Source: Nostoc flagelliforme FACHB-838 (GTDB taxonomy: Bacteria; Cyanobacteriota; Cyanobacteriia; Cyanobacteriales; Nostocaceae). From it: a stretch of DNA of 64,000 bases. The position numbers and the translations under genes were made by a program. Below are positions 44,675-53,031 of this stretch, piece after piece; within the stretch, counting starts at the first letter, position 1; each line of letters begins with the position of its first letter. The stretch lies in the NCBI RefSeq assembly GCF_014698065.1, contig NZ_JACJSI010000036.1, positions 1,670 through 65,669 of the forward strand, read 5' to 3'. Below the pieces are notes generated by a model. That model saw nothing but the letters and a program-made list of their open reading frames with translations. It was not told where the DNA came from and searched no databases.

Positions 44675-46201
44675 CTAAGCCCCGACAGCTTCCTTCGCGG
44701 CGTACAAAACCTCAGCGTTGATTTCTTTGAAACCGCGATCGCGGGCAAATTTTTCAGTATTTCGCTTCACTTTACCGCGAACAAATCCCGGAATCTTATT
44801 CAATTCTGCTTGGCCATCTTTTGTCCAATTCAAATCAGAATCAGCAGAAATTCCTCTAGTAATAACTTCTTTGGTATCATGACCACCGAAGATTTCTAAT
44901 AGGTGATCTTCCATTCCCAAAGTGAAGGAATTGTAGATCAAATCTGTAATCTGATTAGTGCCTTCGTAACCCATAAATGGTTTGTAACCAATGGGGAAGT
45001 TTTGGACGTGGATTGGTGCAGCAATTACGCCGCAAGGAATATCTAAACGTTTACCAACGTGACGTTCCATTTGAGTGCCGAAAATGGCAGAGGGTTCGAC
45101 ACGAGCGATCGCATCCCCAATTTCACCATGATCTTCGGAAATTAGCACTTCATCGCAATACTCGCTCACCTGTTCACGGAACCAGTCTGCATCATATTTA
45201 CAGTAGGTTCCAGCCCAAACAACATGAATCCCCATTTCTCGCGCCAGAATCTTGGTAATGGCGGCGGCGTGCGTATTGTCACCAAATACCACAGCTTTTT
45301 TGCCAGTCAAGTTTTGACAGTCAATCGAACGGGAGAACCAAGCAGCCTGAGATACATGCAAGGTTTGCTCATTAATGAAGTTTTCGTAGTCAACTTCTGC
45401 ACCTTGAGCGTTAATTACTTGCTGAATCTTGCGAATACAACGGGCAGTTTCTACAACACCCATTGGAGTAATGTCTATATAAGGTGTGCCAAATTGTTCT
45501 TCCAGGTAACGAGCTGTAGTCAAACCGAGTTCACGGTAAGGCACTAGGTTAAACCAGGCTTGGGACATCTTTTTCAAGTCATTCACCGAAGCACCTTCGG
45601 GAATTAAAGTATTTACCTCAATTCCCAAGTCAGCCATCAGCCGTTTGAGTTCGGTGCAGTCGTGATTGTTGTGGAAACCAAGGGTGGTAGTACCGATAAT
45701 GTTCACCGAGGGCTTCGCAGTTTTGCCCTCAGCCAATTCGCCCCGCCTCCGGGCTTTTTCAATGTAGTATTGGACGATTTGATCCAGAGTGCGATCGGCT
45801 GCTTGCAGTTCGTTGTAGCGGTAGTGGTTCACATCCGCCAGCATTACGTCTCCTTTTGCTTCCAACTGCGCCCGTTCGACAAAGTTGTGCAAATCCTCTT
45901 GCAAGATGCTGGAGGTGCAGGTGGGAGTTAACACAATCAAATCTGGGTGTTCCTCGGCATCCTTGCGGACAATGTTATCTACTACCTTCTCTTGGGAGCC
46001 GCGTGCCAAAACGTTGCGATCGACGACACTGGTTGTCACCGGAGTAAAATCCCTCTCCCGCGATAGCATGGAGCGCATGACGTTAAAGTAGTCATCGCCA
46101 ATGGGGGCGTGCATGATCGCATGAACATTTTTAAAAGAGCTAGCGATTCGCAGAGTGCCGATGTGGGCTGGGCCAGCATACATCCAGTAAGCCAATTTCA
46201 T
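44675..46201 (-). CDS. chlB: Light-independent protochlorophyllide reductase subunit B
   Basis: ChlB forms the catalytic N2B2 component with ChlN; with ChlL it reduces protochlorophyllide in darkness. The 508-residue protein starts [18 protein letters not shown]; Asp36 (HAPIGDDYF) corresponds to the unusual Asp ligand of the 4Fe-4S cluster, and the C-terminal PCP-reductase domain ends YAAKEAVGA. The frame is open 11 codons further upstream, but the start at 46201 has GGGAG about 10 nt before it and fits the family. chlN and chlL are not in this window. The 3' end is followed by a toxin-like cassette and a second chlB end. Confidence 0.96.
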   Translation of the reverse strand: MKLAYWMYAGPAHIGTLRIASSFKNVHAIMHAPIGDDYFNVMRSMLSRERDFTPVTTSVVDRNVLARGSQEKVVDNIVRKDAEEHPDLIVLTPTCTSSILQEDLHNFVERAQLEAKGDVMLADVNHYRYNELQAADRTLDQIVQYYIEKARRRGELAEGKTAKPSVNIIGTTTLGFHNNHDCTELKRLMADLGIEVNTLIPEGASVNDLKKMSQAWFNLVPYRELGLTTARYLEEQFGTPYIDITPMGVVETARCIRKIQQVINAQGAEVDYENFINEQTLHVSQAAWFSRSIDCQNLTGKKAVVFGDNTHAAAITKILAREMGIHVVWAGTYCKYDADWFREQVSEYCDEVLISEDHGEIGDAIARVEPSAIFGTQMERHVGKRLDIPCGVIAAPIHVQNFPIGYKPFMGYEGTNQITDLIYNSFTLGMEDHLLEIFGGHDTKEVITRGISADSDLNWTKDGQAELNKIPGFVRGKVKRNTEKFARDRGFKEINAEVLYAAKEAVGA

Positions 46202-46562
46202 GCTTGTGTTCTCCCTTTTCAATAGAAATAACACGGAGTCCGATAAGAGTGGACTATAAGTGCTTGATTATTATTAAATCGTTTCTGATTGTCTCAAAAG
46301 TTGTAGCCCTCAAGAAGTGAAGAGTTGTAAGGGTTTTATCTGGGGTGCATGGGCGTAGGTATCGCTCAAACCTTTTTACTGGTTGGGGTGTAGCTCTTGG
46401 CTTTCACAATATGCCTGCTGTTTTATTTAAATAAATCTTAATTTTTCAGCAAATTAGTTTTCAATTTGGGGCGATGCATTAGTTATTAAGGCTATATTAC
46501 GCATTTCACAGTGTATTACGATACTTAAAAAATAATTACCAAAAAACTCTATCGTCTAGCAA
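46202..46562. other. chlB leader and promoter region
   Basis: About 360 bp between chlB and the DUF6745 gene, including the GGGAG ribosome site of chlB near 46211-46218. A GGCGTAGGTATCGC stretch at 46346-46359 is a decayed small dispersed repeat. No clear hairpin or gene. Confidence 0.4.
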
Positions 46563-47666
46563 TTATGTTTGCACACCAAATTCTTCTGGATCTACTCCCC
46601 AATTTACCCAGCGAATTGCTTCACGCGCTGAGTTCATCTCAGGTGGAACTCGCAAGGCGTGAATAAACCCTGTACTGGGGCAAGTCATTTTTAATAAGTA
46701 AATTGGTTCTTCATCGACATCATTATCTATTTTTAATAGAGTATATTCTTTCCAAAAATCTAATTCAATTGCTTGTAATTCTTGGCAAATTCTGGCGTAA
46801 CCAATACCCTGAATTAACACTCGCCGTAGTTCGGCGTTTTCCTCTGTTAAAAGCCATTGAGATTGCCATTGCTGCGGGTGGATTTTACCGTATTTTTCAG
46901 GCAAGCTTACACCGTGGTAGGAGTAGAGGCTATATCCATCAGTAAATTCAATGGCGGGTTCGCCTTCAGCGTGGAGGCGATTTTGATTGTCGAAGCGTAG
47001 GTGAAGGGGGCGATCGCAGATAATACAAATGTCATCATACGCAAATAACCAACCACATTCTTGAATTAAAGATTGAAATACTTTCCATTCCTGTTGAGGA
47101 TGAACAATGTTCAAAACAGAGCTACATAAATCAAAACCACTCATTAAATTACTGTAATTTTCTGGTTGGAAACAGTCATGAAGTTGAATTTCAATCCACC
47201 ACGAAAAATTATCTGCTTCTTCGTTTATTTGAGTGCTAAATTTTTCAATTAAATCGTTGAATATTGTATGATTTAAAAGATTATCTGTTCCCTTATAAAG
47301 ATGAAAAAAGTTGCGTAATTGCCTATCCACTTGGCTTCCAAACTGTTGATTGAGTTTATTTGAAAGTTCTTGAAGGAAATGAACCCCGAATAAGCTTCCT
47401 ATACTATTTGGTTCATTGAGGTAATTGTCTATAAATTGAGGTGACAGTCGTTTTAGCATCCAGTTGCAGGCTGCATAAGGACTATCCTGAAAAAAGATTT
47501 CAGGCTCTTCATAGCCAAAGTCAATTGCAATATAGGCAGCTTTTACAGCTTCCGCCGCTTTCTCTCTATCAATTCTCTCAGTTGAAAGCGCGATCGCTCT
47601 CCACTTTTGGCGATAAACTGGAATCAAAGCCTCTTGCTCAGGCGTTAACTTTTCAATCAGCGACAT
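46563..47666 (-). CDS. DUF6745-type protein
   Basis: 367 residues, soluble, tryptophan-rich. Conserved-looking parts are YRQKWRAIALSTERIDREKA at the N-terminus, GWLFAYDDICIICDRP..LHAEGEPAIEFTDGYSLYSYHGV in the middle and PSTGFIHALRVPPEM..AIRWVNWG at the end, the pattern of DUF6745. Function unknown. Its start overlaps the 3' end of the small upstream gene by 14 nt, so the two are coupled; this pairing recurs in other bacteria. Confidence 0.75.
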   Translation of the reverse strand: MSLIEKLTPEQEALIPVYRQKWRAIALSTERIDREKAAEAVKAAYIAIDFGYEEPEIFFQDSPYAACNWMLKRLSPQFIDNYLNEPNSIGSLFGVHFLQELSNKLNQQFGSQVDRQLRNFFHLYKGTDNLLNHTIFNDLIEKFSTQINEEADNFSWWIEIQLHDCFQPENYSNLMSGFDLCSSVLNIVHPQQEWKVFQSLIQECGWLFAYDDICIICDRPLHLRFDNQNRLHAEGEPAIEFTDGYSLYSYHGVSLPEKYGKIHPQQWQSQWLLTEENAELRRVLIQGIGYARICQELQAIELDFWKEYTLLKIDNDVDEEPIYLLKMTCPSTGFIHALRVPPEMNSAREAIRWVNWGVDPEEFGVQT

Positions 47667-47946
47667 ATCGCCAACCTTCAGGCTCGTATTCCCGTTGAAT
47701 TTTCACCATCCACTCACCTTGGGCAATAGAAATAGCTTTATGCTCTTCATGAGCTAGCAATGCCGACTCTGAGAACACACGTAAATAAAGTGTGCTATCT
47801 TTTTCGTATAATTCGGCGTTTCCCTCAGTAATGCGATGCTTATGCCCCGTAACTTCGCCTTCTGCCAAAGTTAAGTGAGGTATTTTTTGTCCTTCAATTT
47901 GCTGCACAGGCAGTAAAATTACATCACCTTGACGAATTGGTTGCAT
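47653..47946 (-). CDS. Small partner of the DUF6745 protein
   Basis: 97 residues from MQPIRQGDVILLPVQQ: a compact beta protein with GEVTGHKHRI (His-rich turn) and the C-terminal HKAISIAQGEWMVKIQREYEPEGWR. Overlaps the DUF6745 gene. The upstream open frame to 47973 lacks a better ribosome site. Role unknown; the two proteins may form one unit. Confidence 0.7.
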   Translation of the reverse strand: MQPIRQGDVILLPVQQIEGQKIPHLTLAEGEVTGHKHRITEGNAELYEKDSTLYLRVFSESALLAHEEHKAISIAQGEWMVKIQREYEPEGWRYVAD

Positions 47947-48373
47947 GGTTTTGCTTTCCTGACATGGGTACAAACCCTACTTCGCTTTTGCTCTCAAGTT
48001 TGGTTTAATTTTGGCACAAGCTCTTGGGCATTGACCATTGTGCATAGGTCAATTCAATATTTCTTCTTCCCCTGCTCCCCCTGCTTCTATTCCTCAATTA
48101 AATTACACTTGCGGGGTATTTTGAAAACTGTAGTCGCCAATTATGCGTTAGATAAGTTAAAGATTGAAATAGCTGGAACTTCACACCCAGCGTTCCCCTC
48201 CGCTAACCTCTGGGACAGACTGGGCCATAAGTTCAGCAGATTTTATCCCAAGCAGGCAGTTTATGTGAGGATTAAATCACCGCCCTAAGCGTGACCTTTT
48301 ATCTTGACAATTTGCAAAAATTACCTCAATTTGACTGTTTAGCTTAGTAGCTCTTCTTTTTATTGAAATTTCC
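47947..48373. other. Divergent intergenic region before topA
   Basis: About 430 bp. A plus-strand open frame (47929-48288) exists but starts inside the opposite gene, has no ribosome site and no recognisable domain, so it is not called. A pyrimidine-rich stretch at 48061-48090 is a common low-complexity type in Nostoc. Confidence 0.4.
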
Positions 48374-51025
48374 ATGTCAACTCTCGTCATCGTCGAATCT
48401 CCAACCAAAGCTCGTACCATTCGCAACTACCTGCCAGCAGGCTATCGGGTAGAGGCATCTATGGGTCATGTGCGTGACCTACCCCAGTCGGCTAGTGAAA
48501 TTCCCGCTGCCGTCAAAGGGGAATCATGGGCGCAGCTAGGGGTAAATGTAGACGCCGACTTTGAACCGGTGTATGTTGTCCCGAAAGACAAAAAGAAAAT
48601 TGTTACCCAGCTCAAAGATGCCCTCAAAGATGTAGATGAACTGATTCTGGCAACGGACGAAGACCGGGAAGGTGAAAGCATTAGTTGGCATTTATACCAA
48701 CTGCTCAAGCCGAAAGTTCCGACTAAGCGGATGGTGTTTCACGAAATTACCCAAGAGGCGATCAAAAAAGCTCTGAAAGACTGCCGCAATATTAATGAGC
48801 AGTTGGTTCGCGCCCAAGAAACACGGCGGATTTTAGATCGGCTGGTCGGTTATACCCTATCTCCCCTGCTATGGAAAAAAATCGCCTGGGGATTATCTGC
48901 TGGGCGAGTGCAATCTGTAGCTGTGCGAGTTTTAGTGACTAGGGAACGCCAACGTCGCGCTTTCCATGAGGGTACGTACTGGGATCTGAAAGCTAGTTTG
49001 TCAAAGGAAAAAACCCCCTTTGGTGCCCAATTGGTAACATTGGCAGGAACCAAAATCGCTAACGGCAGCGATTTTGATGCAGCCACCGGACAAATTACCG
49101 CAGGTCGCAATGTCTTGTTGCTCAACGAAGAACAAGCTGTAGCGCTCAAGGAACGCCTAACTGGTAAAACCTGGAGTGTTACCGAGATGGAGGAACGCCC
49201 AGTGACGCGCAAACCTGCGCCACCGTTCACCACCTCGACGCTGCAACAAGAATCTAACCGGAAATTGCGCCTCTCAGCGCGTGACACAATGCGGGTTGCC
49301 CAGAATTTGTACGAGCAGGGGTATATTACCTATATGCGGACAGATTCTGTACATTTGTCAGATCAAGCGATCGCAGCTGCCCGTAGTTGTGTAGAAAAGC
49401 TCTACGGTCAACAATACCTTAGTCCCCAACCCCGGCAATACACCACCAAATCTAAAGGCGCACAAGAGGCGCACGAAGCAATTCGTCCAGCAGGTAGCAG
49501 CTTCCGCACCCCCCAAGAAACTGGTTTGGGCGGTCGAGAACTCGCCATTTACGATTTGATTTGGAAGCGGACTGTCGCTTGTCAAATGGCTGATTCTCGC
49601 CAAACTCAAATTACCGTGCAATTGCAAGTTGAGGATGCTGGATTCCGTTCTTCTGGCAAAAGGATTGAATTTCCAGGATATTTACGTGCCTACGTCGAAG
49701 GTTCAGACGACCCGGAAGCAGCACTGGAAGATCAGGAAGTAATTTTACCGAATCTGAAAGTGGGAGATCATCCGAATTGTACAGAGTTAGAAGCCGTTGG
49801 GCACGAAACTCAACCGCCAGCTAGATACACCGAAGCAACTTTGGTGAAAACCTTAGAAAGCGAAGGTATCGGTCGTCCCAGTACCTACGCCAGCATCATT
49901 GGCACAATTATCGACAAGGGTTACGCCCATTTGGTAAGTAACGCTCTCATTCCCACCTTCACCGCTTTCGCCGTCACCGACTTGCTGGAAAAACATTTCC
50001 CAGACATCGTTGATCCCAGCTTCACCTCGAAGATGGAGCAAACTCTTGATGACATTGCTACGGGTGAAGCGAAATGGCTGCCCTACTTGCAGCAATTTTA
50101 TTTAGGAGAAAAAGGGCTGGAAACCCTGGTAAAAGAACGGGAAAGTCAAATTGATGCCACCAAAGCTAGGACTGTAGAACTGGAGAATCTAGATGCCAAA
50201 GTCCGCATTGGGAAATATGGCCCCTACATTGAAGTTGTAAATGGCGACGGAGTGATCACCGCTTCAATTCCCAAAGACCTAACACCATCTGACCTCGACC
50301 CCAAACAGGTAGAAGTCTTGCTGCGGCAAAAAACTACTGGCCCTGACCAGGTAGGTCGCCATCCCGAAACTGGTGAACCGATTTATGTGAAAATTGGTGC
50401 TTATGGGCCTTATGTTCAATTGGGTGATAAAACCGACGAAAACCCCAAACCGAAACAAGCCTCCCTACTCAAAGGTGTCACCCCAGAAACCGTTACCCTG
50501 GAAATGGCTGTTGGTCTGTTGGCGCTACCCCGAACATTGGGAGTGCACCCAGTTACTGGCGGCAAAATCCAAGCAAGTTTAGGACGCTTTGGGCCTTATG
50601 TGGTTCATGACCAGGGTAAGGAGGGAAAAGATTACCGCTCCCTAAAAGCTGCTGATAATGTATTGACAATTACCCTGGAACGTGCATTGGAATTGTTGTC
50701 TGAACCAAAAAAAGGACGCAGTTCCACTAACAGCAAGTCTAAGGCAGCTTTACGCGAATTGGGTACGCATCCAGAGGACGGGGAAACAATTAACATCTAC
50801 GATGGCCCTTATGGCCCTTACATTAAGCATGGCAAAACTAATGTAAGTATCCCAGAAGGTCAATCGGTGGAAAATATAACGCTGGCCGAGGCGCTGAATT
50901 TGTTGGCAGCTAAGGCATCAACCGGGAAATCGACTCGCAAAACGAGTAAATCAACCAGTTCCAAATCTAAGTCAACTGCTAAATCATCAACCACTGCTGC
51001 GAAAAAAAAGGCTACAGAAAGCTAG
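48374..51025 (+). CDS. topA: DNA topoisomerase I
   Basis: Type IA topoisomerase that relaxes negative supercoils. 883 residues: Toprim domain ([13 protein letters not shown]; acidic triad Asp95, Asp97, Glu99 in ATDEDREGE), the gate domains with active-site Tyr320 (YITYMRTDS), and at least three C-terminal TopA repeat domains ([11 protein letters not shown]-like: [41 protein letters not shown]). The tail is Lys/Ser/Thr-rich, a DNA-binding extension seen in cyanobacteria. ATG start; precedes a small gene and aroQ in the same direction. Confidence 0.96.
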   Translation: MSTLVIVESPTKARTIRNYLPAGYRVEASMGHVRDLPQSASEIPAAVKGESWAQLGVNVDADFEPVYVVPKDKKKIVTQLKDALKDVDELILATDEDREGESISWHLYQLLKPKVPTKRMVFHEITQEAIKKALKDCRNINEQLVRAQETRRILDRLVGYTLSPLLWKKIAWGLSAGRVQSVAVRVLVTRERQRRAFHEGTYWDLKASLSKEKTPFGAQLVTLAGTKIANGSDFDAATGQITAGRNVLLLNEEQAVALKERLTGKTWSVTEMEERPVTRKPAPPFTTSTLQQESNRKLRLSARDTMRVAQNLYEQGYITYMRTDSVHLSDQAIAAARSCVEKLYGQQYLSPQPRQYTTKSKGAQEAHEAIRPAGSSFRTPQETGLGGRELAIYDLIWKRTVACQMADSRQTQITVQLQVEDAGFRSSGKRIEFPGYLRAYVEGSDDPEAALEDQEVILPNLKVGDHPNCTELEAVGHETQPPARYTEATLVKTLESEGIGRPSTYASIIGTIIDKGYAHLVSNALIPTFTAFAVTDLLEKHFPDIVDPSFTSKMEQTLDDIATGEAKWLPYLQQFYLGEKGLETLVKERESQIDATKARTVELENLDAKVRIGKYGPYIEVVNGDGVITASIPKDLTPSDLDPKQVEVLLRQKTTGPDQVGRHPETGEPIYVKIGAYGPYVQLGDKTDENPKPKQASLLKGVTPETVTLEMAVGLLALPRTLGVHPVTGGKIQASLGRFGPYVVHDQGKEGKDYRSLKAADNVLTITLERALELLSEPKKGRSSTNSKSKAALRELGTHPEDGETINIYDGPYGPYIKHGKTNVSIPEGQSVENITLAEALNLLAAKASTGKSTRKTSKSTSSKSKSTAKSSTTAAKKKATES

Positions 51026-51276
51026 TTGCAAGTCAAGAGTCCAAAGTCTGACTCTTGACCCTTAAGACTTATCCTTGATAGGATACAGTTCGATAGGTTG
51101 CAAGTATGATAGTCTAAAAGGTAAGGGAAAACACAACGCCAAATTTTAGAAGTGGCTTATGTCCCAAATACGGGATTGTGTATCAGCCCGATTGGAAGCC
51201 AGAGGTGCGAAAATATGCCATTTTTTGCGTACCTGTTAATCAAAAATTGAGGTAGTATCTCAGGAGCGGTCTGTTC

Positions 51277-51417
51277 ATGGACTATATAGAAAAGGTGCTG
51301 GAAAAGCTTAAGGAATTAGCTCGTAGGCTAATTGAGAGCCTGTTAGGGCCAGAGGCTGAACCGGAACCGGAACTGATTCCGATTCCTGTGAACGATCGCT
51401 CACGCCGTCGGCACTAA
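51277..51417 (+). CDS. 46-residue small protein
   Basis: ATG at 51277 with AGGAG 10 nt upstream opens a frame of 46 codons to TAA 51415: a helical amphipathic start ([20 protein letters not shown]) and a Pro/Glu-rich tail ([13 protein letters not shown]) ending in Arg-rich RSRRRH. Eight bases separate it from aroQ, so both are probably co-transcribed. No family recognised; the strong ribosome site is the main support. Confidence 0.55.
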   Translation: MDYIEKVLEKLKELARRLIESLLGPEAEPEPELIPIPVNDRSRRRH

Positions 51418-51424
51418 TCCCCAA

Positions 51425-51889
51425 GTGCTGAACTCGACTTTGCAACCCTTAAGCATTCTGGCACTGCATGGGCCAAACTTAAATTTGCTAGGACAAAGAG
51501 AACCCGGAATTTATGGTTCGTTGACACTAGCTGAAATTAACCGCCTGTTAGAAGAAAAAGCATTCAAGTTACAGGCGAAAGTTTTTTCTGTGCAGTCAAA
51601 TCATGAAGGAATTTTGGTAGACACTATTCATGGCGCATTAGGGCAACATCAGGGAATTCTGATTAATGCAGGCGCGTATACCCACACAAGTGTGGCATTG
51701 CGGGATGCGATCGCGGCTGTTAATTTGCCCACAGTAGAAGTACATTTAAGTAACATCTATCGCCGGGAAGATTTTCGCCATCATTCATATATTGCTCCAG
51801 TAGCGATCGGGCAAATAAGCGGTTTTGGCGTTCAAAGTTACTTGTTGGGCTTACAAGCTTTGGTAGATCATTTAAGGGTTAGGAGTTAG
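51425..51889 (+). CDS. aroQ: 3-dehydroquinate dehydratase, type II
   Basis: Converts 3-dehydroquinate to 3-dehydroshikimate in aromatic amino acid synthesis. 154 residues: [21 protein letters not shown] with the catalytic Tyr, [18 protein letters not shown] and [19 protein letters not shown] with the active-site His. A GTG start at 51425 is used; no ATG precedes the conserved core. Confidence 0.94.
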   Translation: MLNSTLQPLSILALHGPNLNLLGQREPGIYGSLTLAEINRLLEEKAFKLQAKVFSVQSNHEGILVDTIHGALGQHQGILINAGAYTHTSVALRDAIAAVNLPTVEVHLSNIYRREDFRHHSYIAPVAIGQISGFGVQSYLLGLQALVDHLRVRS

Positions 51890-51961
51890 CAATTGGTAGT
51901 TGGTAGTAAAGTTAGGAATTAGCAATCTTTGATTAACTCCTCACTTTTAACTACATAATTT

Positions 51962-52912
51962 ATGCGTCACTCTCCTATAAATCGCTTTAAAGGTACTTTA
52001 CTCGGAGCATTCCTGGGGGGAAGTTTAGCCTCTGGTGGTGAAATACAGTTTCAAAGTTGCCTAGATTTGGGCAAAATGACGGTTCTGGGTATCCAGAGTT
52101 TCATTGCCTTGGGTAAATTAGATTTAGATGATTGGATAAAGCGTCAGCAAGAAGAATCGCCTTATTTCGCAGCAACTGATGACATATCAATATCTATAAA
52201 AATAATTATTGCCACGCTACCAGTAATACTATTTTTTCATGAAAGTCCCATTAAGCTGCAACAAAATTTGCTGCGTGTGCTAAAAATCTGGGAGGATGAC
52301 CCAGTAGTACGGGATGGAACACTAGCAGTAGGATATGCGATCGCTCTTGCTTTAACTGAAAAACTCAACCCTTTAACCCTCATCCCGCAAACAATCACTT
52401 TTCTCGGAGAAACACCAACATCAATACCAAAAAAATTATTAAGAATCCAGAATTTATTAGAGCAAGGAGCTGGATTGTCAACGGCGCAGGCTGAGTTTGC
52501 CAAGGAAGAAAAACTCAGTAACACTATTGCGATGGCATTTTATTGCTTTTTGAGTACTTTGGAGGACTTTCGCCTTGCAGTTTTGCGGGCTACTTACAAC
52601 GACAATTCTCAAGTGCAAAATGGTACGTCTCTAATCTCCCAGGCTACAGGTGCAATTACTGGTGCTTTATCAGGAGCATATAACGGTATAAGTGGAATTC
52701 CTGTAAATTGGCAAGTCTTGCTCTTGCAAAAGAATTCTCCAGAATGGGGACTAACTACTTTTTCCCAAATGTTAGAATTGACCGATGGATTTGTGGCAGT
52801 GTGGTCAGGAGTGTATAATGTTACCTTAAATCCAAAGGAGTTCACAGAGGAGGGATGTGAAGAGGCTCCGCTTTCAGTTTATGCAGCTCCTCGCGTTATT
52901 CGGTCGCGTTAA
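51962..52912 (+). CDS. ADP-ribosylglycohydrolase-like protein, degenerate
   Basis: 316 residues with the overall helical ADP-ribosylglycohydrolase pattern: RFKGTLLGAFLGGSLA at the start, VRDGTLAVGYAIAL in the middle and ATGAITGALSGAYNGISGIPVNW near the C-terminus. The acidic magnesium ligands of active hydrolases (GDALG, the (S/T)DD motif, D-x-D-T near the end) are largely replaced; only ATDD near residue 73 resembles one. Probably a non-catalytic or diverged member common in cyanobacteria. Confidence 0.65.
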   Translation: MRHSPINRFKGTLLGAFLGGSLASGGEIQFQSCLDLGKMTVLGIQSFIALGKLDLDDWIKRQQEESPYFAATDDISISIKIIIATLPVILFFHESPIKLQQNLLRVLKIWEDDPVVRDGTLAVGYAIALALTEKLNPLTLIPQTITFLGETPTSIPKKLLRIQNLLEQGAGLSTAQAEFAKEEKLSNTIAMAFYCFLSTLEDFRLAVLRATYNDNSQVQNGTSLISQATGAITGALSGAYNGISGIPVNWQVLLLQKNSPEWGLTTFSQMLELTDGFVAVWSGVYNVTLNPKEFTEEGCEEAPLSVYAAPRVIRSR

Positions 52913-53031
52913 CAATAATTCGTAATTTTGTAATTAGCGCCCGCCACCGTATTTGCAGCAGCCGCAAATCAAATTTCCCTGATGATTGTCTTTTTTTGAG
53001 GTATCAAAGTCGGCAATTGCAGGCAGAGATA

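Noticed and set aside
47929-48288. 119-codon plus-strand frame before topA; its end (SHPAF..KFSRFY) faintly recalls ribosomal protein L31
   Set aside because: It starts inside the opposite-strand gene, lacks a ribosome site, and the similarity lacks the conserved Cys/Gly residues and length.
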